Shown: piece by piece, positions 43,154-53,253 of the stretch
How the letters are laid out: each line of letters begins with the position of its first letter
Numbering within the stretch: position 1 is the first letter of the stretch
DNA from: Lentinus brumalis
Taxonomy: Eukaryota > Basidiomycota > Agaricomycetes > Polyporales > Polyporaceae
Direction: 5' to 3'
DNA length: 64,000 nucleotides
Assembly (NCBI GenBank): GCA_001792895.1
Contig: MARA01000004.1
Coordinates: forward strand, 1,922,001-1,986,000
Notes under the pieces: generated by a model
What the model saw: only the letters and a program-made list of their open reading frames with translations
Database searches by the model: none
Told to the model about the DNA's origin: nothing
Program-made: the position numbers and the translations under genes

Positions 43154-44584
43154 CTAGGCTCTCACCGGGCGCACCCCAGAAGGCAGACCCACGCGCATGG
43201 ATGGTTGCCGCCCGCGAACCCCGAGAGAGGCGCCAAGAGGAGCGGGCATACCCCTCGGCGTGGCCGGCGGCGGGAACCTTTGCGCTGGCTCGCGCCGCTC
43301 GACAACGGGGGGCGCAACGGGGACGAGACGTGGAGCGGGGATTTCAACATCGTCCTCCGCCTCGTCTCCGAACCGCACCTTGGCGTTCCGCTTAGCATCC
43401 CGAAGCTCACGAAGGCGCGAGATTGACTTTGTAACATGCGCCTCGCTCCCCGCCCCGGAGATTGAGCTGGCATGGCGGGATGCAGATTCAGCCTTGCGGT
43501 CTGCCAGGGTTGGTCCGCGAAATGCTCTGGGCGGGGGGAGGGGCTCCTCTCGGATGGCGGGCGTGTTCGAGCGCGAGAGGTCGGAAGGGCGGGGTGCGCT
43601 GGAGGCCTTCTTCTTCTCCGGTGCGCTCGACGAGGTTTGATAGCTACGCACACCCCGCTCACGTTCGTCGAAGAGCCAGTCTGGCAAATCAGCGGGATCA
43701 CGAGCCTTGTCGATGTGATAGGCCTTCATCGCACGGGCGAGCCGTGATTCTCCTCCAACCGGTGTATCTATTTCCGTTGACCACATAAATTTAGAATATA
43801 TGTACCTCGAAGTGGATGGGGAGATGAATCACAAACCTTCGCCGCTGTATGTCGCGATGTTGCTCGACCACGCCTTGCTGACGCTGATCGTCAGGTTGCT
43901 GGCCACGCCCGCGACACTGGCCCAGAGGGACGTGCCGTGCCCCTCTGGGGTCTTCTCGTCCGACTTGTCCATCATCTCTCCCTCGTCCATGCTCGTCCTG
44001 GAGGACGCGGCGCTTGCGGGCGACCTGGCGAACCCTTCGGATGCGCCGGAGGACGACGCAGAGTCAGAATATACATCTTCGCGGCCCCGGTACGCATCCT
44101 CTCGGCCCCGGTACGCACCCTCGCGGTCCTGCGTGCGGTACGCGTTGTAGTCGTCGGACCGGGTAGACGCATGGGCCGGTCCGTTACCTCTGTTTGCAAA
44201 CGGTCCCAGCTTCGGCCCACCAGGGAGATTCGGCAGTGGTGGCGGGGGATCTGAGCGTGAAGGCGCATGACGGCGCTCCTCCGCTGGACCGACAGAGCGA
44301 GAGCGTACGCTGCCCGTGGGCCTAGACGGCAGGTTCCCGACAGACCGCTGGGGACGGAGTGTACGCGCCTGCGGTGGGAGCGGGGGCGCGTTCGAGTAGT
44401 TGAAGCTGGAAGGTGGCGGACGTTCGCTCGCCGAACTCCGTGGGCGTGGCGGGTAATCTTGCCCCGCCGGAGCGGGAGTGAAGGAGCGCGTCCGGGACGG
44501 AGTAGGCTGGGCGACTTGGCTCCCGGTGAGTGAGCGTGCGCGGGGGTTGGATGGCAGTCCAATGGGGCGGCGTGCAAGAGACAT
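43154..44584 (-). CDS. Mso1-like protein (Sec1-binding, exocytosis)
   Basis: Yeast Mso1 binds Sec1 and helps SNARE assembly at exocytic sites. ATG at 44584 (MSLARRPIGLPSNPRARS). The first exon is Pro/Arg/Ser-rich, with a small repeat REGAYRGREDAYRGREDVY (44080-44140), and then reads TSLWASVAGVASNLTISVSK and AWSSNIATYSGE, the amphipathic helix expected of the Sec1-binding region. One intron (about 43790-43835) joins to DTPVGGESRLARAMKAYHID and KARDPADLPDWLFDERERG. The rest is basic and low complexity (LRELRDAKRNAKVRFGDEAE), ending at 43154. Total about 455 residues, longer than yeast Mso1 because of disordered flanks. The domain call is from motif recall. Confidence 0.62.
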
Positions 44585-45501
44585 GTGCGAAGCGATAAGT
44601 AGAACGAGGCGAGGCGAAGTCAGTCCTGCTGCTGGCGAAAGAATGTGCTACGACCGTCCAGCGGGTGTAGTAGAGTGAACGACTAGTACACCGAGGAACT
44701 GAACAAAGACCGAAGGAAAGTAAGTCGGCCCGCCGGAGGGGGGTGCGAAGGTTCGAAGGGACGAGGAGCGGGTTGCGTACCGTGACGAATGTTATATGTC
44801 TATCAGTTGACTGTGGGAGTGGCAGACGTCGTAACCGTCCAACCTGTCTACAAGTCCCGGAGTTCGTTAATGTGGCAGTCTTCGGATCCCAAGGACATGC
44901 GTAGGTGCGAATGGACGGGCGTAGACCGGGCTGTGCGACACTTGGGAGACTTGGGCGGGACAGCGGCGAAACAAGAGGGCGACAGGACGTTTATTGAACT
45001 GCCAGCAGTTCGTCCAGACCAGCTCTTGGATAGAAAGGGAACGAGACCGAGTGGGAGGAGGGAAAGGGAGAGCGCGTTGGGATGGAGACTCGCTGTGAGC
45101 CACTCAGCCAGGTTGTTGCGGTTCCGGTGCGTTGGGCGCGCCGGCCTGGACTGACCTTGCATCATGTCGCTGCTCCCGCGCGTTGCTCAGTGCAGTGTGC
45201 GACATGTCGCCGCAGCTGTTGCATTTGTTGCGCTTGCCGTCTAGTAGGAGTGTGCCATGCACGCCGTCGTCGACAGCTGTCGGGAGGTCGAGTACGGTGG
45301 CGAGCGACTCCGTGAAAGCCGGTCTTAGCTCATGATGACGAATCTGGTCGTGTACGCGCCCCTCCTCTCGACCTCTGCATTCCGAATTCTCTGCTTGATT
45401 CCGAATTGCTCGCTCGACCATATAGCTCGCCTGCGCGCTGCGGTCTCGCTGCTTCATCTCAGCTTCCGTCTACCACCACGCTCCTTGTTCGTCGAGAAAA
45501 G
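44585..45501. promoter_or_regulatory. Divergent region between the Mso1-like and sulfide:quinone oxidoreductase genes
   Basis: No gene was supported. It should hold both promoters; pyrimidine-rich sequence lies directly before the ATG at 45502. Minus-strand ORFs at 44848-45165 and 45104-45457 show no recognisable family. Confidence 0.35.
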
Positions 45502-47230
45502 ATGCTCGCTCTCCGGTCCCAAGCGCTCGCGCGGTCCGCACCCTCGGCAGCACGCTGGGCAAGCACCTCGGCGAGCAGCAAGGACAAGTACAAGGTCGTC
45601 GTCGTCGGCGCCGGTACGTGTCGTCGCGCATGATGTCGCTGACGTATCAATCACGTCGGTGCCATGTCTGATTGTTGCCCCGCGGCGCTCCCTCAGGCTC
45701 CGGCGGACTGAATGTCGCGAACCAAATTTACAACCGGTTCAAGAGTGCAGGCAAGGCCTTGAATGAAGGCGACATCGCCGTCGTGGATGCCGCCGAGTAC
45801 CATTACTACCAGGTACGCAGATGATCGTCGTGCGCAGTGTCCAGTTCTGGTCGCTTACCTTCTCTCGCGGCTGCGAATCTACACCAGCCTGGATGGTACG
45901 CATATGCATCTCTGATCCCGGCCCACGCTCCCTGTCATTTACGCGTCGAATCTCGACAGGACGCTCGTCGGCGCAGGCTTGAAGGAAAAGGAAGAGACAC
46001 GCAGGAAGCTCAGCGACCTCGTTCCCGCCCACCTCGCCCACATCCCTGAGAACGTGAAGACGTTCGACCCCAAGGCGTCCTCCGTGACCACATCATCCGG
46101 GCGTAAAATCGGATACGAGAACCTGGTCGTTGCTACTGGCTTACAGACCAACTGGTCTGCAATTCCGGGCCTTGAGAAGGCTCTCGCGGATCCTAGCTCT
46201 GGTGTCTCCTCTATCTACTCGTACCAGACCTGCGACAAGGCATGGAAGGATATCGATGCGCTCCGGTCGGGCAAGGCTATCTTCACCCAGCCTGCGGGCG
46301 TGATCAAGTGTGCAGGAGGTACGTATTTACGAGCGCCAGTGGTCCGCCCAATTGCTCATCCCAACTGCCCCAGCACCCCAAAAGATTATGTGGATGGCCT
46401 GGGACAGGTACCAGAAGACAGGACGGGGCAGCAACATCTCCATCGATTTCTACACCGGCATGCCATCCATGTTCAGCGTGAAGAAGTACTCCGACGCACT
46501 CAACGAGCTCCGTCTCAAGCGCGGCGTCGGCGCAAACTTCCAGCACAACCTCGTCAGCGTGAACCCAGAGGCGCACAAGGCGACGTTCAAGACCGCCGAC
46601 GGCTCTGTGGACGTCGACTACACGCTCCTGCACGTATCACCGCCCATGGGCCCGCTCGAGGTCATCAAGAACTCGCCGATCGCAGACCAGGCTGGATGGG
46701 TGTCCGTCGACCAGGGAACGTTGCGTCACACGAACCCTGAGTACGACAACGTGTGGGCACTCGGTGACTGCTCGAGCTTGCCCACGAGCAAGACCGCTGC
46801 TGCTATTACGGCCCAGACACCGGTGCTGACCGAGAACCTGTTCTCCGTCGTCGACACCGGCAAGGTCGCCAATGCGACTTACGACGGCTACACCAGCTGC
46901 CCGGTAAGCCCTCAGCCGCTTTCATCGCCGTTCGTCTACTGACCACCTCGGTCTCATAGCTGCTTACTGGCTATGGCGAGCTCATGCTTGCTGAGTTCAA
47001 GTACGGCCTGGAGCCCAAGGAATCGTTTGCGAGCTACATCGGCGACCAGTCCATTCCTCGCGCAGCCTTCTACTACCTCAAGAAGGACTTCTTCCCTTGG
47101 GTCTACTGGAACTACATGGTGCGTACGCCGATGTCTCGTCTGGGAGGCTTGCTGAACGTGAGAATCATCATAGATCAAGGGTCAGTGGTTCGGATCGTCG
47201 GGTTTCTTCAAGCCCACTTTCGGCCAGTAG
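45502..47230 (+). CDS. Mitochondrial sulfide:quinone oxidoreductase
   Basis: A flavoprotein of the inner mitochondrial membrane that oxidises hydrogen sulfide and passes electrons to ubiquinone (HMT2/SQRDL family). ATG at 45502; the N-terminus MLALRSQALARSAPSAARWA is a typical presequence. The FAD-binding motif KYKVVVVGAGSGGLNVANQ is split by an intron after GAG. Further on are VDAAEYHYYQ|PGW, the short TLVGAGLKEKEETRRKLSDL, LVVATGLQTNWSAIPGL, VIKCAGAPQKIMWMAWDRYQ (the conserved Cys after an intron), VWALGDCSSLPTSKTAAAI and the C-terminal DFFPWVYWNYM|GQWFGSSGFFKPT. The stop is at 47230, 93 bp from the convergent RMP1 stop. Length of about 460 residues is normal. Confidence 0.94.
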
Positions 47231-47323
47231 ATGCACCGCTTGCCATAGCAAGTAATTGTACACTTCCTGGATATAATTCCCCCGCGCGGAGGCACCGCGT
47301 TCGTATCGCACCAAGGACGGAGG

Positions 47324-48690
47324 TTAAAACCCGAATATATCGTCAATTGCGTCCCGTTTCTTCTTCTTCTTCGCTGGCTTAGGTTTGTCGCTGTCAGTCT
47401 TCTTACGCTTGGGAAGATTGGCCAAAGACTGGCTTGAGGAAACCACGGTAACCTCGGTCGGTACTAATTGTGACGGTTGTGTTACCTCTGTTGCATGCAT
47501 ATCTCAGCGGAAGTGAAGAGCGAGAACAGAGACGACTAACCGATGGGCTCCGTTCGAAGTTCAGTCGCAAGCGAGAAGGCTCCAGCATCCATCACATCGT
47601 CGTCTCGCGCAAGCAAGGGAGGTTCGCTCACGGACACGGTATCAACGCGTGACTGCTCCTGCCTCAAAGTCGCTCTCTGGACGGGGCGAGACATGGTGTC
47701 CCCGAGGTCCTCGAATCCGTGTGTCTCTATTGGGTCGGCACGGAACTGAGTGCTCTTGACTGCGGGACCGATGATGCGACATCACTCGAAAGTGCGTCCG
47801 TATCCACGTTCCTGGGCAACACTTTCACCGTCTGGGCCTCAGATGGCTATATAGTGGTCAACAGCCCGCGCTGGGACCATGTGGAAGAGACGTACGAATA
47901 TCGTTTGCAGGGCTCTATAGCACGCCGACCACGAAACCTCGAGGGCGGCTCTCACTTCGACCATAAGCAGTCTCATACGAGACGCAATAGCCGCGAGGAT
48001 GACCATCATTTGAAGGAAAGCACCAGTTTGCATCATGAGCGTGAATGACCTACAGGATGTATATGAACTCCAGTCCCCGGAAACGATTTGGAAGGAGAAC
48101 ACGCACTCGTATACACCCAGAAGGCGTTCACGAGCCTTGACAAGACAAGTAGTAAATTTTCTGCGTCATGAATGGAACTTGTTGGTCTGCTAGCACTTAC
48201 CCGGTCAATGAGCATGCAGCATGCGCTGCACCTCTCCAGCACGAACAGTAATGGCTTCGCATCAGGGTAATGCGTCCACGGACCTTTCATTGTCTTCGTT
48301 CTGCAATCACAGATGAAGCCTGTGTATAACACCACCGACGACGTCTGAAAAAAGTACTCACGTCCGCCCAGATGGCTCGCCCCAGAAGGACAGCCGGAGG
48401 CTCTCCACGACGTCGTCCATGTGCATCTCGTCCACGCGCTCCCCAAACTTCCTCATCTCTGCCACCCGCTGCCAGAACAGTGCTGTTCGATGTTGATTCT
48501 TGCCCTTGTAGTAGAGCCTCTCCAGCACTTGAAGCTCGGTACGGTGGCTGGCGAGAGCTGCCTGTAGCCGCCGCGAGCATGCCTTGAATTGCTTCAATAC
48601 CGAGTCGATAGCAGAGAACTTGTCCGACCCAAGAGATGGCCTCGGACTGTAGTTTGCAGAGGGTGATTGAACATGTCGGCGAAGAGCCAT
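47324..48690 (-). CDS. RMP1: RNase MRP subunit RMP1 homologue
   Basis: RMP1 is a protein specific to RNase MRP, the ribonucleoprotein that processes pre-rRNA in the nucleolus. ATG at 48690 (MALRRHVQSPSANYSPRPS). The family core is LERLYYKGKNQHRTALFWQR, then VAEMRKFGERVDEMHMDDVV. Spliced exons give KTMKGPWTHYPDAKPLLFVL, LVNAFWVYTSAC or the overlapping frame FSFQIVSGDWSSY, and MQTGAFLQMMVILAAIASRM, the helical second half. The C-terminus is strongly basic and ends NLPKRKKTDSDKPK...DAIDDIFGF at 47324. Exact junctions between 47.5 and 48.2 kb are not fully resolved. It shares a 162-bp divergent promoter with AP-1 beta. Confidence 0.74.
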
Positions 48691-48852
48691 CGCGTGAAAT
48701 ACGAGGGAGAAGATCAAGCTATACCTGAGCGCTTGCTTCCCCGCTTGACTTGCTTCCGAATCCCATCTGACGACTGCATCGGTTGCCTCAGCTCGCATCT
48801 CGGTCTCGCGTTCCAACATATACCCGTCCACTCTCTCACTGTCTACGCCAAT
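48691..48852. promoter_or_regulatory. Short bidirectional promoter, RMP1 and AP-1 beta
   Basis: Only 162 bp separate the two ATG codons, so both transcription starts and 5' UTRs must fit here or overlap. No TATA box was seen. Confidence 0.5.
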
Positions 48853-51532
48853 ATGAGCGGACAAGGCGGCCAAGATGCCAAGTTCTTTACGCGGGGCAAG
48901 ATTCAGGTGCGCACGTCCGTTCGTCCGACCGGGAGCGCGGGGATGAATTCCGAGCATGTAGGAATTCCGCGCAGAGCTCGAGGCCGCGGAGAGTAAGGAC
49001 AAGAAGTTCACGAAACGGAAGACGGTGTTAAAGAAGATTGTCGCCAACATCACGATGGGCAATGACAGTGAGCAGGCTCTCTAGTGCCGTCAGCGAGATG
49101 TGACGCTTACGGGATACCGGCGGGTGTAGTGTCCCCTCTATTCACGGATGTCGTGCAGTCCCTAGGGGCACCGTTGCTGGAGATCAAGAAGAGTGAGTGC
49201 CGGGACAAATCCATGCTAGTGCGCGCGGTTGCTGAGTGCCTGGGCAGTGGTCTACCTCTTCCTCGTGTGCTACGGTCGTCAGAAGGCCGACCAGCTGCAC
49301 TTGGTCATTCCAAGCTTCCTGCAGGTACGCGATGTTCCATGGGATGACTGGTCCAGGGAATTGTTGACAACGTCCAGGACTGTAATGACCGTAATCCCCT
49401 AGTCCGCGCCCTAGCCATCCGCACCATGTCCTACATACCAACGCCCGTCGTCATTGAAAACCTCACGGACCAGCTAAGACACTGTCTCAAGGACAGGGAC
49501 CCCTACGTCCGCAAGACCGCTGCAATCTGTGTCGCCAAGCTGTACACCGCGGACCCGCGAAAGGCGGAGAAGGGTGGCTTCGTCGAGATGCTACGAGACC
49601 TACTGCTGGACTCCAACGCGACAGTGGTGGCAAACGCGGTTGCAGCACTGTCGGAAATTGGGGATCGACAAGACGGCGTTATATTCAAGCTCAATCTGAC
49701 GGTGGCCAACAAGCTTCTGACTGCACTGGGCGAGAGCTCCGAGTAAGCATATTCTTGCACCTCCTGTAACGGTTGTGGTGGTGCTCAACTTTGCCAGGTG
49801 GGGGACCATCTACATTCTGGACTCGCTATTGCGCTTTGTCCCTGAGCGACATGTAGACGCAGAGATGATGGCGGAGCGTGTCATAGTGCAACTAAACCAC
49901 GCTAACTCCGCGGTCGTCCTTACGGCCATCAAAGTCCTCTTATACCTCATGAATTACATGGAGAACCGTAAGCTCATGGAGTACATCTGCAAGAAGATGG
50001 GTCCGCCGCTAGGTACGTGTGTAACAAGACGGTTTGTCCGTCTGTGTTCTCACCGCACCGTGCTCTAGTCACGCTGCTATCCTCGGGCCCTGAAGTACAA
50101 TACGTCGCATTGCGAAACATTCTTCTCATCATCCAGCGGAGACCGTCGGTCCTGAAGAATGACGTGAAGGTGTTCTTCTGCAAGTACAACGACCCAATAT
50201 ACGTGAAGCTGGCGAAGCTAGAAATCATGTATCGCCTGGCTCGAGAAGAGAATGCCAAAGAAGTGCTCGCAGAGCTACAAGAGTGAGTTCTTTACCCTTA
50301 CCTCCCCTAAGCGGCTTATTAACAGCGTCAAGATACGCATCTGAGGTAGATGTCGACTTCGTCCGCAAAGCTGTACGGTCCATCGGCCGCCTTGCTATCA
50401 AGGTTCAGCCGGCGGCGGATTCGTGTATACAGGCGCTGCTAGATCTCATCGAAACGAAGGTATCCTATGTGGTCCAGGAAGCCGTGATTGTCATCAAGGA
50501 TGTCTTCCGACGATACCCAGGGAAGTATGAGGGCATCATTCCGAAGCTATGTGAGCATCTAGACCTGCTCGACGAGCCGGAGTCCAAGGCTGCCGTCATC
50601 TGGATTATCGGACAGTTCGCAAACCGCATCGACAACGCCGACGAACTCATGGATGACCTTACGTACACCTTCTTGGAGGAACCCACGGAGGTGGGTTGGG
50701 CACGCTTCTATCTATATCCCAATCTATTCAACTGAACCTCGAACCTTCTCGGGCCAGGTCCAGCTGGCGTTGCTAACAGCTGCGGTCAAGCTATTCATTT
50801 ACAAGGCTCACTCGGACACGACCAAGGCGCTCGTACACAAGGTGCTCAAGTGGGCTACGGAGGAAGTCGACAACCCAGACTTACGGGATCGCGGATTCAT
50901 GTATTGGCGCATGCTTGCAATCAACCCTGCCGTCGCGGGCGAGATTGTGCTTGCTGAGAAGCCCGCAATTACGACCGATGCCGACCGCATGGACCGTGGT
51001 GCACTCGACCAGCTACTCCTCCACACGGGCACGCTGGGCAGTATCTATCACAAGAACCCAGAGGTGGGCACATCATCGCGTCGTGTAAACGGGTACACGG
51101 CTGACGAGTGTTGCACGATTGCAGACGTTCATCCGGAACGCTACCGGGAAAGCCCTTGCGGACAGTCCTGCGCTGAACCCACTATCACGACAGGTGCTCG
51201 TGCCCATCTCGCGCCCCAACCTCCCTCCAGCTGCCGTCGTCGTACCTGGACCCGGGCCTGCGGAGCCCGCGTTAACAGGCGCTGTCACGGGCAATCTTGT
51301 GGAGATGGACGGCGAGCCTGCGCAGAACGGGAACGGGACCAACGGCGCCTCTGCACATCTCATGGACACCAGTGCGTCCCAGGAGACCCCGAGCAACGAG
51401 GGCGACGACGACGACAGCGTGGTGTCACCGCCTGCTTCCTCAGACCCGTATGCAGCGTTGGACAGTGCGTTTGGAGGATATATGGCGGACGAGCCCCGGC
51501 CGCAGAACAAGGATCTGCTGGATATGATATGA
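48853..51532 (+). CDS. AP-1 clathrin adaptor complex, beta subunit
   Basis: The large beta-adaptin of AP-1, for clathrin transport between trans-Golgi and endosomes. ATG at 48853 ([16 protein letters not shown]). Short first exons give [20 protein letters not shown] and [15 protein letters not shown]. The alpha-solenoid trunk follows: [140 protein letters not shown] and [13 protein letters not shown]. It ends with a Gly/Pro/Asp hinge and QNKDLLDMI at 51532. There is no appendage (ear) domain, as known for fungal AP-1 beta. LLDMI near the end resembles a clathrin-box-like motif. About ten short introns. Confidence 0.96.
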
Positions 51533-51834
51533 CGATGCTGTTTGCAGGTGCTTGTATATTATTCTCAGGATGTAGTTTATCGCGCTCTCCTCCTTCGACC
51601 TGACGAGCTTTGTTCAGCCTGCCTGCGTGCAAGTGCGGCAAGCAGCGAGAGTCATGCCAGCACGCATCCGGCGCCCGACCAACGGGCTGGTGATCGTCGC
51701 TGGATATTATCGACGCTGCTTGGCAAAGTACGAGCTGTTGTACTCTACACGTACTAAACAGGTTGGCACAGAGGCGCTCTTCTCTGGCTCTACCTGAACA
51801 GACATTTCCGCTCCGTTGTCGTCTCCAGAGACCA
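51533..51834. other. Convergent intergenic region
   Basis: About 300 bp between the AP-1 beta and O-methyltransferase stops; no feature was recognised. Confidence 0.35.
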
Positions 51835-52746
51835 TTAGAGGCGAATCGCATACAGGAATCCGTCATAACCCTTCTCTCCAACCGTGGCAATGGTGGTTGC
51901 GTCGACGTTCTTGTCCGTCTTCAGGTGCTCAAGCAGTTTGCGCACACCAATGATGTTGACGTCGTTGACATTAGGGTCGGCGACGCGCCCCTGGCGCACA
52001 ACGTTATCCACGATCTGAGTATGTGAGTGGAGATTCAGAGAAGATATAGCGTGCAAAGGCCTAGGGTACGCACAATTACCCCGCCCATCCGGACGAGCCG
52101 CTCCGCCTCCAGCAGGTAGGTGAGGTTGCTGGGCTTGTCTGCGTCGATGAAGACGAGGTCCCACTTAGGTTCAGAAGGAAGTTCCTTGAGGGACTCGGCG
52201 GCGGGACCAAGCACGATCTTGACCTGGGACGTGAGCCCAGCGTAGTCAATGTTCTCTTGGGCGACCTAGACAAGATGTAAGAACATATTGCGCAGCGGTC
52301 TCGTAATCAACACGGCTGAATGAGCTTCGCATCATGTACCCCGTTGACAAGCTGTTCACGAGGCTGCGCTGTACAGAGCTGCGACCAACCTTGACATGCT
52401 TCTCGGAAAGCTCGAAAGTCACCAGCTCGCCATCCTCAGGCAAGGCGCGCGCGAGCCAGATGGTGGAGTACCTTGTGTGCCCGTTATAATTAGTATGCAC
52501 GCACTGCACATCTGAACGTAAGTAGGCTCACCCTCCAAGCGTCCCGACTTCGAGAATCCTCTTGGCACCAATGCTACGTGCGATCAAGTTCAACAGCTTG
52601 CCCTGAGCAGCACTGACTGCAATCTGAGGGAGCCCTTGACCGTCGCTATTCTCGCGGGCATGCTCTAGCGCGTCATCGCGGGCGATGAGGAATGAATTAT
52701 GGTACAAGTCAGAGCGGATCCACTCTGGGTTGGGCTCGGGCGGCAT
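51835..52746 (-). CDS. SAM-dependent O-methyltransferase, family 3 (CCoAOMT/COMT-like)
   Basis: A small class I methyltransferase that acts on catechol-like hydroxyls with a divalent metal. ATG at 52746 (MPPEPNPEWIRSDLYHNSFL). The SAM motif is IGAKRILEVGTLGG|YSTIWLARAL with an intron after GG. Next come GELVTFELSEKHVK, VAQENIDYAGLTSQVKIVLG, WDLVFIDADKPSNLTYLLEA (metal-binding Asp), RLVRMGGVI and IVDNVVRQGRVADP (metal-binding DN). It ends GEKGYDGFLYAIRL at 51835. About 235 residues in four exons, the usual size. The substrate cannot be told; in wood-decay fungi such enzymes can act on lignin-derived phenols, which is inference. Confidence 0.9.
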
Positions 52747-53253
52747 AGTGCGTGTAATGAGAGCAGACAGTTGTGGTCGTCGAAGGGTGGGAGAGACAGT
52801 TGTTGGAGTGGGCCCAAGTGTGCCTGGCTTTTATACCGTGCACTCTGCCAGAACGAGTCCGAGTCCGAGTCAGTGGGAGGTCGGCATTATCACGTTAGAG
52901 TCCACTAGAAGGCCGCAGTCCTATCGTCGCACGTCTGCGGAGTTGCTGCGAGGCGAGCCAGGTCCATTCAACTAGCTGCGCAGTGGGGCGATATTGGTAA
53001 CGAACTGCGAGGGTACCGTGCATTGAGGACGAGAACAGGAGCGCGATTGGACTCAGCATGCGGCTTATCAGATAATCTTCTCCTTATCTCTGAGCCACAG
53101 ACGCGCTTTACCACGTGACTGACGTCGCAGTCGCGTGTTTGTTTATCGCGAAGGCTCGCGTGGGAACATTGACCTGAACTCCAACGACGACCTGCCTCGC
53201 GCATCCCCGCCCTCCGCTCGTCATCCGCCGCGGCTTCCGCGCTCCCGCCCACG
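52747..53253. promoter_or_regulatory. Divergent region between the O-methyltransferase and MAN1/Src1 genes
   Basis: No gene was seen. CACGTG occurs at about 53113-53118, with nearby TGACGTCGCAGTCGCGTG sequence, similar in flavour to the F-box promoter elements. Confidence 0.4.

Noticed and set aside
45104..45457. Minus-strand ORF upstream of the sulfide:quinone oxidoreductase
   Set aside because: It overlaps the expected promoter and has no recognised domain or splice partner.
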